Origin: Gordonia sp. KTR9
GTDB lineage: Bacteria; Actinomycetota; Actinomycetes; Mycobacteriales; Mycobacteriaceae
Length of the DNA: 64,000 bases
Reading direction: 5' to 3'
Assembly: GCF_000143885.2 (NCBI RefSeq)
Contig: NC_018581.1
Location: 1,550,001-1,614,000, forward strand
Shown here: piece by piece, positions 18,075 to 26,186 of the stretch
How the letters are laid out: every line of letters starts with the position of its first letter
Numbering within the stretch: position 1 is the first letter of the stretch
Translations under genes and position numbers: made by a program
The notes under the pieces: model-generated
What the model was told of the DNA's origin: nothing
The model's input: only the letters and a program-made list of their open reading frames with translations
Databases searched by the model: none

Positions 18075-18116
18075 CTCGCGATTCTAGGGTGTACCCGCGA
18101 TGTGCGGCGGGAAGCG

Positions 18117-18344
18117 TCACGGCTCCCAGTCGTCGCCGAGCACCGCGGCCAGCCGGTCAGCCAGATCGGGTGTTTCGGGGCGACGGCTGTAGAGCACGTC
18201 CTCGCACTCGACCGCGAGCGCGAGTAGTTCAGCATCGGGCTCCGCCCACCCACCGTCAGACACCAGCTGGTGCGCGGCCTGCTGTCGCCGCATCAGCGAC
18301 AGCACGGCATGGGCAGCGGCGCGCAGGGTCTCGCGATCGGTCAC
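18117..18344 (-). CDS. Small helical protein, unknown function
   Basis: 75 residues, predicted all-helical, with many Ala, Leu and acidic residues (MTDRETLRAAAHAVLSLM at the start and DLADRLAAVLGDDWEP at the end). No motif or membrane segment was seen. It lies 42 bases upstream of the DUF6941-like gene on the same strand and may form a unit with it. The composition fits a real small gene rather than a chance frame. Confidence 0.5.
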   Translation of the reverse strand: MTDRETLRAAAHAVLSLMRRQQAAHQLVSDGGWAEPDAELLALAVECEDVLYSRRPETPDLADRLAAVLGDDWEP

Positions 18345-18396
18345 GGATCAATTGTCGCCCGGGGAACCGAACGCCCCTGCGCTGCGTCCAATCCCC

Positions 18397-18471
18397 ATGC
18401 TTGTCGACATCCTCGCGATCATCGTCTGCGTCGCAACCGCTGGCTGGCTCCTGGCCTCCCGCACCGAATGA
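18397..18471 (+). CDS. Possible 24-residue single-span membrane peptide
   Basis: A short frame, ATG 18397 to TGA, would encode MLVDILAIIVCVATAGWLLA followed by SRTE: one hydrophobic helix and a polar end. It is immediately followed by a strong hairpin at 18475. No good ribosome site precedes it, so it could be chance, but the combination of a membrane helix and a terminator two bases after the stop is suggestive of a small toxin or regulator peptide. Confidence 0.3.
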   Translation: MLVDILAIIVCVATAGWLLASRTE

Positions 18472-18474
18472 CGA

Positions 18475-18505
18475 CGGCCCGTCCTCCAAATCGGAGGGCG
18501 GGCCG
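18475..18505. terminator. Hairpin between facing genes
   Basis: CGGCCCGTCCTCC pairs with GGAGGGCGGGCCG across a five-base loop, with one mismatch in 13 pairs. There is no clear U-tract. It lies downstream of both the 24-residue frame and the leftward gene ending at 18525, so it can serve either strand. Confidence 0.6.
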
Positions 18506-18524
18506 ACGGCCGTCGTTGAGTGAT

Positions 18525-18995
18525 CTAGCCGAGGCTGCCGAACAGCGGTGGCGGTGACTGAACCGTCACCGGCGTCGGTTCAGTAGTGGCACTGGTACTG
18601 AAGGCCGCCTTTGTTCCCCAGACACGACCTCCGCCTTTCGGGTAGCAGCCCCAGTCGACGTTGTAATTACCGTCTGGCACCCGCTGGAACCGCACTTCTG
18701 TGTCACCGGTGGAAACAGGAAAGAAGTCAGGACTGCCGCCCTCCTCGAGCGCGTTGCCCATGCCCTTCGAGAAGACGAACGAGGGGTCGACCTCTGGGTT
18801 CCAATCCGTCCTGGTGCCGAAGACGCCGCAATCGATCGGAGCCCCTGAGTTGTTGTGCAGGGTCACGGTCACGGTCGACCCGGCCGAACTGGCCGAGATG
18901 TAGACATCGGTTGGTGCAGCCGAGGCGACACCTTGGCCGGCGAGCACCGCCATGGCCGCTGCGGCAAGGGAACTGAGCAACAATCGCGTTCGCAT
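18525..18995 (-). CDS. Secreted protein of unknown function
   Basis: 156 residues from ATG 18995 (the frame extends to 19046, but the ATG precedes a classic Sec signal peptide). Signal: basic start MRTR, hydrophobic core LLLSSLAAAAMAVLAG, cleavage near ASA/AP. The mature part is beta-rich with two Cys (DCGVFG and WGCYPKGGG) that could form a disulfide, and ends in a Pro-rich tail. This resembles small exported proteins of mycolata. As prophage cargo it may change the cell envelope. Confidence 0.65.
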   Translation of the reverse strand: MRTRLLLSSLAAAAMAVLAGQGVASAAPTDVYISASSAGSTVTVTLHNNSGAPIDCGVFGTRTDWNPEVDPSFVFSKGMGNALEEGGSPDFFPVSTGDTEVRFQRVPDGNYNVDWGCYPKGGGRVWGTKAAFSTSATTEPTPVTVQSPPPLFGSLG

Positions 18996-19071
18996 ACGGC
19001 CATCTTCGCATCCCACCGGAACCGTCTCCCTGTCGGCTGCGTCCAACCCTCATGATCCCCGAAACGTCAGG

Positions 19072-20097
19072 TCACCCAGCCCGAGGCGCGGTGTGCTCGG
19101 TCCACTGCGTGCCGTCCCAGTAACGCAGGAGCGCAGGGTTGTTGGCGTCAGGGTACCAATCGGCCGGTACCGAGGGTGGTGGCGGGGGCGTCGGTGCGGC
19201 TGGCGCGGGGGCTGGTGCAGGCGTGGGTGCTGGAGTTGGGGCCGGCGTCGTCGTGGTTGCCGACGGACCCGGAACGTGCCCGCTCATGATTGCTCGAACG
19301 CGATCGACGATCGCCTTTCCATCAGCCTTGACGACATTCGAGATCTCGGCCTTGTTGCCGCTAGCGAAAATCGTGATCGTGCCCATCACAACTCCCGCCG
19401 ACCACTGGATCGACGAGATCTTGTCCAGCGGGAAGTCCTCGGTGGTCTGGCCCATGATGCCGTGGAAGACGAACAGTAGCCGAGTGTTCGTCAGCACGAG
19501 GAGTCCTTGACCGCGGCCGTACTGGCCAGCACACATCATCGAGACCGTTTCGGCTCCCCAGAGGTGGGACTCGAGGTTCTTCAGTTCCCGGCTGACGCCC
19601 ATGGTTCCGAACATCCGCTCGCGGGCCTCGTGGATGTCCGGCCGCAAGCCGCTCTGTTCCGCCCGGATCTCAGCGCGCTGCGCGTTGAAGGCGTCCGCCT
19701 TTGCGCTGAGTTCGTCGCCACGGGCCTGCATTCGCTGGACCATCGAGGGTGCGGGTTGAGCCGTCATCGCAGCCGGCTTCACGAACTGACGCGCGGCGTT
19801 CACCGCTTCGACGAACTCACCCACCTTCTCCTTGCCGGACAGGAACGCGTTGACATCCTCGATTTCGTTCTTCGCCCAGCCGACGCGATCGGCGAGGATG
19901 AAGCGGACCCATCCGCGCGCGAGGACGGTCTTCTCCTTGAACTCGACTTCAGTGATCGCCCCGAGTGGGATCACCCAGGGCGACGACTCCTTCTTGTGCT
20001 TCGCCACCGTCATTCCGGCATGCGTGAGCGTCACAGTCCCCGCTTCGGTGTCCAGCACGGCTTCGCAGCCGAAACCCTTGTAGGTCGTCGTCGTCAT
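19072..20097 (-). CDS. DUF4429 / bacterial PH-like / DUF2510 protein
   Basis: 341 residues from ATG 20097, with AAGGAGGCTG upstream; the longer frame start at 20157 lies before this site. The N-terminal part (YKGFGCEAVLDTEAGTVTLT) matches DUF4429, a PH-fold domain. A helical linker follows, then a bacterial PH-like domain (~residues 185-270, LLVLTNTRLLFVFHG, FPLDKISSIQW). A Pro/Ala-rich linker leads to a C-terminal DUF2510 (PADWYPDANNPALLRYWDG), often found in membrane-associated actinobacterial proteins. It is the last large prophage gene before attR. Function unknown. Confidence 0.75.
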   Translation of the reverse strand: MTTTTYKGFGCEAVLDTEAGTVTLTHAGMTVAKHKKESSPWVIPLGAITEVEFKEKTVLARGWVRFILADRVGWAKNEIEDVNAFLSGKEKVGEFVEAVNAARQFVKPAAMTAQPAPSMVQRMQARGDELSAKADAFNAQRAEIRAEQSGLRPDIHEARERMFGTMGVSRELKNLESHLWGAETVSMMCAGQYGRGQGLLVLTNTRLLFVFHGIMGQTTEDFPLDKISSIQWSAGVVMGTITIFASGNKAEISNVVKADGKAIVDRVRAIMSGHVPGPSATTTTPAPTPAPTPAPAPAPAAPTPPPPPSVPADWYPDANNPALLRYWDGTQWTEHTAPRAG

Positions 20098-20196
20098 TGA
20101 CAGCCTCCTTCGTCGTCGATCAGTGATTGTGCACTGGGTAGACGAACGTCGCCGCAAATGACGGATTTTGGGGCCGACATTCCCTAGGGTCGACCC

Positions 20197-20367
20197 ATGT
20201 CATACGGCGATGTAGAACGTCACGCGATCCGAGCCAAGGAACTGGCAGGGGAAGCGCAGAGAGGGTTCGGCCACGATCAGGGAGATCATGCCACCCTGGC
20301 GCAGGCGGTAGGCGAGCTGGCAATTGCCGTCGCCGAACTCGCCGGGCAGCTGCACCGCGACAGCTGA
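20197..20367 (+). CDS. Possible 56-residue helical protein near the prophage end
   Basis: ATG 20197 opens a 56-codon frame, MSYGDVERHAIRAKELAGEA at the start and ending AELAGQLHRDS. It is amphipathic and helical with a protein-like composition, and it covers most of the gap between the DUF4429 gene and attR. The ribosome site is weak. It could be a small excisionase-like or unknown gene, but no HTH was seen. Confidence 0.35.
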   Translation: MSYGDVERHAIRAKELAGEAQRGFGHDQGDHATLAQAVGELAIAVAELAGQLHRDS

Positions 20368-20513
20368 CCCCACACGACCCACCGCTTACCCACCGCAAAT
20401 GGGTGGAATAGATGCGAAGGCCCAGACTCAGGCGGACGATCACAACCACTTGAGCTGGACAGAACGTTCTGAGCGGTACTAGAAGAACTGCCTCGAACGG
20501 CGGTGCGCATCGA

Positions 20514-20546
20514 GTAGGTCTGGGGTTCGATTCCCCATAGCTCCAC
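20514..20546 (+). other. Probable attR: 3' end of tmRNA (or a tRNA) at the prophage right junction
   Basis: GTAGGTC is followed by TGGGG-TTCGATT-CCCCA, a perfect T-arm, and then TAGCTCC-A-C, the 3' acceptor strand. No matching 5' half is found upstream. The run resembles my memory of the M. tuberculosis ssrA end (GTAGGACCCGGGTTCGATTC... CAGCTCCACC), whose 5' acceptor is GGGGCTG; a tRNA is possible. A 3' fragment at the right edge is what remains when a phage integrates at a gene's 3' end and rebuilds the intact copy at the left junction. A 10-base palindrome, AGAACGTTCT, lies 44 bases upstream at 20461. Confidence 0.65.
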
Positions 20547-20563
20547 AAGTTTCGACGACGACG

Positions 20564-20596
20564 CACCCTGCGGGCCCATCGGCCGGCAGGGTGTTT
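20564..20596 (+). terminator. Rho-independent terminator after the tmRNA/tRNA end
   Basis: CACCCTGC (20564-20571) pairs with GCAGGGTG (20586-20593), followed by TTTCGTT. It sits 17 bases after the acceptor strand, as expected for the natural terminator of the host RNA gene that was used as attachment site. Confidence 0.75.
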
Positions 20597-20887
20597 CGTT
20601 GTGTGCGGCTGGCCACTGAGGCTTCGGCGCAGGTGCCGACGGTCGCCGGCCTGGCCGGTTACTACACGCTGTGGGTTCGTTATCTCCGGACGGGACGGCC
20701 GGTGGCGGCTCTGTATCGACCGGTCTGGGGTGTGCCGGTTCCGATGGCCGTCCTGCCGGTGCTGGTGTTCGTCGCCGCGGCCGGCTGGCTGCGCAATCCG
20801 TGGCTCGGGGCGTCGGTTGTGGTCCTCGCCGTCGGGCACGTGCCGGCGGCGCTGCGTATCGCCCGCGAGGTCAGCGACGCGCGCTGA
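20591..20887 (+). CDS. Small membrane protein, unknown function
   Basis: Up to 98 residues. The GTG start at 20591 lies inside the terminator hairpin, so a later GTG (20603) is more likely the start. Two hydrophobic segments, ~residues 50-64 and ~70-86, are separated by a short loop, with a basic, Tyr-rich N-terminal part (YYTLWVRYLRTGRPVAALY). Codon use is typical of the chromosome. It is the first chromosomal gene after the prophage. Confidence 0.5.
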   Translation: MFRCVRLATEASAQVPTVAGLAGYYTLWVRYLRTGRPVAALYRPVWGVPVPMAVLPVLVFVAAAGWLRNPWLGASVVVLAVGHVPAALRIAREVSDAR

Positions 20888-21113
20888 CCAGGCCGGTCCG
20901 CACGACACGGACTCGTCGTCGCGGCGGTGCGCCCGTGACGGGTGCCGGGAGTACACTTCAGGCAACTGGATCGAACATCTGACAGACCCCTGTCGGCGTC
21001 GCCGGTGTCGAATGGTCACTCTTCGCGTGACCAAGTCAGGTGGCAACGGTGATGATCGGTTCACGTGTCGTGAGCATCCGCCCGCAAGGGCTCGCGTACA
21101 CCGGAGATCGGCG

Positions 21114-21539
21114 ATGAAGCCGCTGCTCGGCCCGCCCCGGGTCCGGTTCGGGCTGGATCCCGCCGCCGCGATCAACGGGGCTTGGTACCCGTACACCTTG
21201 CGCCTCGCCGAGGAACTGCCGGGCATGCTCGCGGCCGCTCGCCCTCAGATCGGCGAGGTCAGCGGAATCGACGTGAACTGGAGCAGCTTCCGCCGGCTTC
21301 CGGGCCTCGATTCACCGGACTCGCCGGAGATGCCGCCACTGATGACACTCACGTGCGGAAGCAATACCGTGATGCTCCTGGTCATCCCGCCGCGGACGGC
21401 GTCGTCGCTGGCGGCCATCCTCTTACGGCAGGCAAGCGACACCGCCGCGCCGGGCGGTCAGTGCCACTCGCTCGAATATCGACGTGCCGAGCGCATCCTG
21501 GTCCGTGCGGGTAGCCACGCGGCCCCAGCCGTCCGCTGA
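21114..21539 (+). CDS. DUF5994 family protein
   Basis: 141 residues from ATG 21114; the frame opens earlier, but coding character starts here. The pattern (VRFGLDPAAAINGAWYPY, then LAEELPGMLAAARPQIGEV, with a VMLLVIPPRTASSLAA segment) matches DUF5994, a small actinobacterial family of unknown function. There is no signal peptide or membrane segment. It stands alone between two membrane protein genes. Confidence 0.6.
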   Translation: MKPLLGPPRVRFGLDPAAAINGAWYPYTLRLAEELPGMLAAARPQIGEVSGIDVNWSSFRRLPGLDSPDSPEMPPLMTLTCGSNTVMLLVIPPRTASSLAAILLRQASDTAAPGGQCHSLEYRRAERILVRAGSHAAPAVR

Positions 21540-21611
21540 ACCGCGTCGAAGGCAACGCCCGTCGCGCTGACTTCGACACCGCTGCCGAGCGGCCCGGTGT
21601 AAATTTCGCTC

Positions 21612-22049
21612 ATGACCGCCGCGATGCTGACGTTCGCCGGGACGTTGCTCGTGGCGGTGATCGGTGCGGTCATCGCACGACTCGACGCCAACGACCGGCA
21701 TCAGAAGCTCGCGCAGAAGGTCGATATTTTGGCCAAGTTGCCGCATGACTCACCGGCACACGCACGGATGAGCGGCATCGTCGTCGACGCCATCGACGAA
21801 CTCGGTGAGTACGAGCACCGACGGCGGAGCGCGGTCTTCCAGCGTCGGGCTCTGACGATGGCATTTCTCGCCTGGCTCGTGGTGGTCGGCCTGCGCATAG
21901 CGGCCGAGCAGTTCGACGTCGGGCACTACGAGCAGATCATGCACTATGCCGCGGTCACGCTTCTCGTGCTGGGTTTCGTACTCGTGTTCGCCTCGGCGGT
22001 CGCGACCATCCGCGACGTCCGGCATCGCGACGAAGAACCCTCGTCGTGA
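21612..22049 (+). CDS. Three-span membrane protein, unknown function
   Basis: 145 residues. One N-terminal membrane helix (LTFAGTLLVAVIGAVIARL) is followed by a cytoplasmic helical stretch (residues ~25-75) and two further helices (~82-98 and ~110-130) with a polar end. No known domain was recognised. It starts 72 bases after the DUF5994 gene on the same strand. Confidence 0.6.
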   Translation: MTAAMLTFAGTLLVAVIGAVIARLDANDRHQKLAQKVDILAKLPHDSPAHARMSGIVVDAIDELGEYEHRRRSAVFQRRALTMAFLAWLVVVGLRIAAEQFDVGHYEQIMHYAAVTLLVLGFVLVFASAVATIRDVRHRDEEPSS

Positions 22050-22158
22050 GCTGAGTGGCGAGCCGCGGGTGTGCCCCTCCCCGCACCACGATCGAACTGC
22101 CCCGACGGGTCCACCCAAACGCACGTCCCGGCCTGAGACGGTTTGTTAGCTTTCGTCC

Positions 22159-23103
22159 ATGAGATCGCCGAGGATCCTGTGGGGCCTGGTCGTCGCCGTC
22201 ATCGGGGTGCTGGTGGTGTCCGTGGCACCGGCCCGTGCCGACACGCTGCCGGTCACGTACAACTTCCTGGCCGGCATCCCGAATGAACTGACCGACCCGG
22301 GCGGCTCGTTACCCGGCTCGAATGACTGGGACTGCCGGCCGTCCGCACGCCATCCCAATCCGGTCATCCTGGTCCACGGGACGGGCGGGTCGCAGCAGAC
22401 CAACTGGGGAACCTATGTCCCCCTGCTGAAGAACGAGGGCTACTGCGTGTTCGCGCTGACCTATGGTGCGGTCACAGGTGCGCCGTGGCCGATCAGCGCG
22501 ATCGGCGGTATGGGCGAGATGACGCGGAGTGCTGCCCAGTTCGGTGCCTTCGTGGACAGAGTTCGCCGGGCCACCGGGGCGACCCAGGTCGACATCGTGG
22601 GCCACTCCCAGGGCACCGTGGTGCCCGCGTACTACGCGAAGTACCTCGGCGGACGGAATGCCATCGACAACTACGTGTCGCTGGCGCCGGCGTGGCGGGG
22701 TTCCGGCGTCGGCGGAAACGACGTGATCATGCCGATCGTCCGGTCCCTCGGACTACGGCCCGAGCAGGTGCCGTTCTGCCAGGCATGTGCCCAGCTGGAC
22801 CCCGGTGCCCAGGTGCTGCGCAAGATCGCCGCCGGTGGCTTCTACCTGCCGTCGATCCGGTACACCAACATCGCCACGCGGTACGACGAGCTCGTCGTGC
22901 CATACACTCTCGGGTTGCCGCCGGGCGGGCCGAACGTGCGCAACATCGTTGTGCAGGACGGGTGTTCGGCCGACTACACCGAGCACGCGGGGATCGCGGG
23001 GTCGCGCCGCGCGGCATTCTTCGTACTCAACGCGCTCGACCCGGAGAATCCGCGACCGGTTCCGTGTGATCGTGCCGCACCCATCACCGGGAGTCCGTTC
23101 TGA
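22159..23103 (+). CDS. Secreted lipase/esterase (Lipase_2 type)
   Basis: 314 residues. A Sec signal peptide ends near PARA/D (~residue 27). ILVHGTGGS (~residues 74-82, the oxyanion-hole region) and GHSQG (~148-152, nucleophile Ser ~150) mark an alpha/beta hydrolase of the class 2 lipase family. The acid and His residues lie in the C-terminal half, the His likely in the TEHAG segment. Several Cys (CRPS, FCQACAQ, QDGCS) suggest disulfides, fitting an extracellular enzyme. It likely hydrolyses acylglycerols outside the cell and is followed within 40 bases by the GH1 gene. Confidence 0.85.
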   Translation: MRSPRILWGLVVAVIGVLVVSVAPARADTLPVTYNFLAGIPNELTDPGGSLPGSNDWDCRPSARHPNPVILVHGTGGSQQTNWGTYVPLLKNEGYCVFALTYGAVTGAPWPISAIGGMGEMTRSAAQFGAFVDRVRRATGATQVDIVGHSQGTVVPAYYAKYLGGRNAIDNYVSLAPAWRGSGVGGNDVIMPIVRSLGLRPEQVPFCQACAQLDPGAQVLRKIAAGGFYLPSIRYTNIATRYDELVVPYTLGLPPGGPNVRNIVVQDGCSADYTEHAGIAGSRRAAFFVLNALDPENPRPVPCDRAAPITGSPF

Positions 23104-23141
23104 GCACGCACCGGCGACGTTCCGGTGGTGGGCCCAGGCGA

Positions 23142-24443
23142 GTGCGTGTCGTGGCCATCGCGGCGGCCGCGACGCTCATCGCGATCTGCGGACTCGGCGG
23201 CGTCGGGGCGGCGTCGGCGAGCGTGCCGTCGCTCGGTTCTGCCTTCGAATTCGGGGTCGCCCAATCGGGTTTCCAGTCCGAAGGGTACAACCTGGACTCG
23301 AACTGGGTGCGTTATGGCGATCAGGGCCGGGTCGCCCACCGCGTCGGCAATGCCGTCGACTTCACTCATCGCTACGCCGAGGACATCGCCCGCGCCGAGA
23401 GTCTCGGGGTGGGTGTCTACCGGACCTCGGTCGAGTGGTCGCGGGTGGAGCCGTCGCGAGGCCGGGACGATCCGGCCGGCTGGGCGTTCTACGACCGGGT
23501 GATCCAGGCGGTCGTCGACGCCGGGATGCGACCCATGATCACCCTCAACCACTGGGTGCATCCGGGCTGGGCGGTCGATCTCGGCGGCTGGAACCGCCCG
23601 CAGATGTATGCCGACCTCGTGCGGTTCGCCGAGCGTGTGGTGGACCGGTACTCGTGGGCCGATCCGCTGTGGATCACCTTCAACGAACCCACCGAATACG
23701 TTCGGCGCGAACTGATGTACGGGGGAGTGGCACCACGGAACGTGGGGCTCATGGCGGACGGGATCGTGACGGCGCACCGGGCGATCTACCGTCACATCCA
23801 TCGTGTCCAGCCAGGCGCCCAGGTGTCGTCGAACATGGCCTACTACCCGATCGCCGGCGTCCAGACGTGGCTCGAATCGGTGTTCCCGCAACGTATGCGG
23901 GACACCCTCGATTTCGTGGGTGTCGACCACTACTACTTCTTCTCGGTCACCGACGCTTCGGTCGCCAACGGTGCGGCGGGCGAGTTCTGGAAGAGTTCGC
24001 AGGCGCCGGAGAGCATCTACTACGTGCTTCGTCATGTGGCTGAACAGTTCCCGGGTGAGCAGATCCGGGTGATCGAGAACGGTCTGGCCACCGACCCGCG
24101 GGGTCGGCGGCCAGACGGTTATCGCCGCGCCGACCACCTGCGCGACACCGTGTACTGGCTGCAGCGCGCGCGTCAGGACGGAATCGACGTGGTGTCCTAC
24201 AACTACTGGAGTCTCACCGACAACTACGAGTGGGGCGACTTCGATTCACGTTTCGGCCTGTACACCGTCGACGCGCAACGCGATCCGAGTCTGACCCGTC
24301 ACCCGACCGACGCGGTCGCCGCCTACCGTGAGATCACCCGCGACAGCGGCGTGCGCAGCGGTTATCGCCCGACGCGGCTGCCGGTGGCGTGTTCGCTGGT
24401 CGCCGTGCCGGACAGCTGTACGAGCCCGGCCATCGTCCGGTGA
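23142..24443 (+). CDS. Secreted family 1 glycoside hydrolase (beta-glucosidase-like)
   Basis: 433 residues from GTG 23142. The N-terminus is a signal peptide (VVAIAAAATLIAICGLGG, cleavage near ASA). The barrel carries FNEPTE (acid/base Glu ~182) and VIENGLA (nucleophile Glu ~312) and a late NYWSLTDNYEW segment, all GH1 hallmarks. Length is usual for GH1, but most family members are cytoplasmic, so secretion is notable. The C-terminal end has two Cys. Substrate is unknown; a plant beta-glucoside is plausible. Confidence 0.85.
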   Translation: MRVVAIAAAATLIAICGLGGVGAASASVPSLGSAFEFGVAQSGFQSEGYNLDSNWVRYGDQGRVAHRVGNAVDFTHRYAEDIARAESLGVGVYRTSVEWSRVEPSRGRDDPAGWAFYDRVIQAVVDAGMRPMITLNHWVHPGWAVDLGGWNRPQMYADLVRFAERVVDRYSWADPLWITFNEPTEYVRRELMYGGVAPRNVGLMADGIVTAHRAIYRHIHRVQPGAQVSSNMAYYPIAGVQTWLESVFPQRMRDTLDFVGVDHYYFFSVTDASVANGAAGEFWKSSQAPESIYYVLRHVAEQFPGEQIRVIENGLATDPRGRRPDGYRRADHLRDTVYWLQRARQDGIDVVSYNYWSLTDNYEWGDFDSRFGLYTVDAQRDPSLTRHPTDAVAAYREITRDSGVRSGYRPTRLPVACSLVAVPDSCTSPAIVR

Positions 24444-24462
24444 CGTTTCCCGACCCCGGACG

Positions 24463-24786
24463 TCAGGCGACGCCGAGTGCTCGCAATCCCGCCGCGGTGG
24501 CGGCGGCGAGGATGACCACGACGGCGAGGGGCGCTTTCAGCAGCGCCGCGATCACCCCGACCGTCACGCCCGCGGGCCGCGCCCATCCGGCGAAGTCGTG
24601 GTCGATGAAGAACGTACCGGTCAGCGCGACGGCGACGAGCAGGACGACCGTCGCCCGGTCCATCAGCTTCTCGGTCGCCTCCGACACCGAGATCCGGTTC
24701 CGCAGAACAGGTCCGGCCGCGCGCATCGCGTAGGTGCCGACCGCGAGCAGCGTGATGCCGACGGCCAGCGAGATCCCGGCGTTCAT
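24463..24786 (-). CDS. azlD: AzlD-type small subunit of branched-chain amino acid exporter
   Basis: 107 residues with three to four membrane helices and the AzlD signature at the N-terminus (LLAVGTYAMRAAGPVLRNR). AzlD pairs with AzlC to export branched-chain amino acids or analogues such as azaleucine. Its start overlaps the azlC stop by ATGA, so they form one operon, in which azlC is first. The gene faces the GH1 gene convergently with a 19-base gap. Confidence 0.88.
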   Translation of the reverse strand: MNAGISLAVGITLLAVGTYAMRAAGPVLRNRISVSEATEKLMDRATVVLLVAVALTGTFFIDHDFAGWARPAGVTVGVIAALLKAPLAVVVILAAATAAGLRALGVA

Positions 24787-25565
24787 CGCCTACTCCGAAC
24801 ATTGTTGTGCCCGAGCATGTCCCGGGCCGAGGCGCCTTCCTCGGCGGCGTCGGTTCCCGTGCAGGCGGTTTCCGGTGCGCGCAGAGACGCTTCGCGAGAC
24901 CGGCGGACTGTCTCCAGGGCGGCGAACCCTCCGAGCGCACCGATGATCGGCAATCCTGCGGGAAGAAAAGGCGTCGACGCCACGGCCACCGCGGCGCCGA
25001 CGGTCACCGCCGCCCAGGTCGCGCCGTCGCGAAGGGCCGGGATGGCCAGTGCGGCGAGCAGGGCGGGGAACGCGGCGTCGAGGCCGAGCTTCCCCGGATC
25101 GGCCACCACGCCGCCGAGGGTGGCGCCCAAGGCCGCACCGGCCGGCCACGCGACGAGAACCCCCAGTCCGCACAACAGGAAGGCGGCGCGTGCACGACGC
25201 GGGTCGGATTCGGCGGTCGCCAGTGCGGCCGTCTCGTCGTTGATGAGGTGGGCGCCCAGGAGGATCTCGGGGGTGCCGCGCAGGTGCTTTCCGACGGCGA
25301 GGCCGTATCCGAAGTTGCGGGTGTTGACCAGCAAGCCCGCCAGCGCCGCCAGGATCGGCACCCCGCCGGCGGCCAGGATGCCGACGAAGACGAACTCCGA
25401 CGACCCGGCGAGCACCACCGTGGCGACCAGCACGATCTGCCAGAGAGCAAGACCCGCGCCGTGCGCAGCCACCCCGTACGACGTGCCGATGACGAGGACC
25501 GACAGAGACATCACCACGACGGCGCGCAGGGTCGCCGTGTCGAGTGTTCTCCAAGCCGAACGCAT
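24783..25565 (-). CDS. azlC: AzlC-type branched-chain amino acid permease
   Basis: 260 residues from ATG 25565 (ATG 25574 is possible). Seven to eight membrane helices and the AzlC core LAGSSEFVFVGILAAGG, then NTRNFGYGLAVGKHL. It is the large subunit of an AzlCD exporter and is translated first in the pair. An acidic C-terminal extension (~residues 235-260) is unusual. It is divergent, with 57 bases between, from the XRE-cupin regulator at 25623, which probably controls it. Confidence 0.9.
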   Translation of the reverse strand: MRSAWRTLDTATLRAVVVMSLSVLVIGTSYGVAAHGAGLALWQIVLVATVVLAGSSEFVFVGILAAGGVPILAALAGLLVNTRNFGYGLAVGKHLRGTPEILLGAHLINDETAALATAESDPRRARAAFLLCGLGVLVAWPAGAALGATLGGVVADPGKLGLDAAFPALLAALAIPALRDGATWAAVTVGAAVAVASTPFLPAGLPIIGALGGFAALETVRRSREASLRAPETACTGTDAAEEGASARDMLGHNNVRSRR

Positions 25566-25622
25566 GACTATCATAGTGAACAGTAGTTGTGTGTTCGTCA
25601 AGATGGACGATCGGACGGTTTG
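25566..25622. promoter_or_regulatory. Shared regulatory gap between azlC and the XRE-cupin regulator
   Basis: This 57-base divergent gap must hold both promoters. It is AT-richer than its surroundings (ATCATAGTGAACAGTAGTTG). No perfect palindrome was seen, so the operator position is not fixed. Confidence 0.4.
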
Positions 25623-26186
25623 ATGAACGAAGCACGATCGGTGAACCCGAAAGAACTCGTCGCCGCGTCGTTGAAACGGGAACGCACACGGGCCGGCCTG
25701 TCCCTGACCGAACTCGCGCGTCGTGCCGGCATCGGGAAGTCGACGCTGTCCCAGCTCGAATCGGGGGAGGGGAACCCGAGCGTGGAGACGCTGTGGGCCC
25801 TCTCGACGGCGTTGGGGGTGCAGTTCTCGGCGCTGCTGGACTCGCCGACGCCGACCGTCGAGGTCATCCGTTTCGGCGAGGGGCCGGTGATCCCGGCCGC
25901 GGATGCCGACTACTCGGCCACACTGCTGTCCACCGCGGCGCCGGGATCGAGGCGCGACTTGTACGTCATCCGGGCGGAGCCGGGCAAACCCAGGGTGTCG
26001 GCACCGCACGCGCGTGGAATGATCGAGCACGTCGTGATCAGTTGCGGCCGTGCGCGTCTCGGCCCCACCGCCGCCGCCCAGGTTCTATCGGCCGGCGACT
26101 ACATCTCTTACCCCGGCGACGTCGAGCACGTCTTCGACGCACTCGAACCCGGCACCGTCGCGGTCATGCTGAACGAGGCGTTCTGA
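25623..26186 (+). CDS. XRE-family regulator with cupin domain
   Basis: 187 residues from ATG 25623. The N-terminal helix-turn-helix covers LSLTELARRAGIGKSTLSQL (residues ~26-45), and a C-terminal beta-barrel cupin of small-molecule sensor type spans ~110-185. Such regulators respond to amino acids or polyamines. Divergent placement beside azlCD supports control of that exporter, which is inferred. It overlaps no other gene. Confidence 0.88.
   Translation: MNEARSVNPKELVAASLKRERTRAGLSLTELARRAGIGKSTLSQLESGEGNPSVETLWALSTALGVQFSALLDSPTPTVEVIRFGEGPVIPAADADYSATLLSTAAPGSRRDLYVIRAEPGKPRVSAPHARGMIEHVVISCGRARLGPTAAAQVLSAGDYISYPGDVEHVFDALEPGTVAVMLNEAF

Noticed and set aside
20450..20546. Complete tRNA gene
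   Set aside because: Only the T-arm and 3' acceptor strand are present; no 5' acceptor, D-arm or anticodon arm can be folded upstream.
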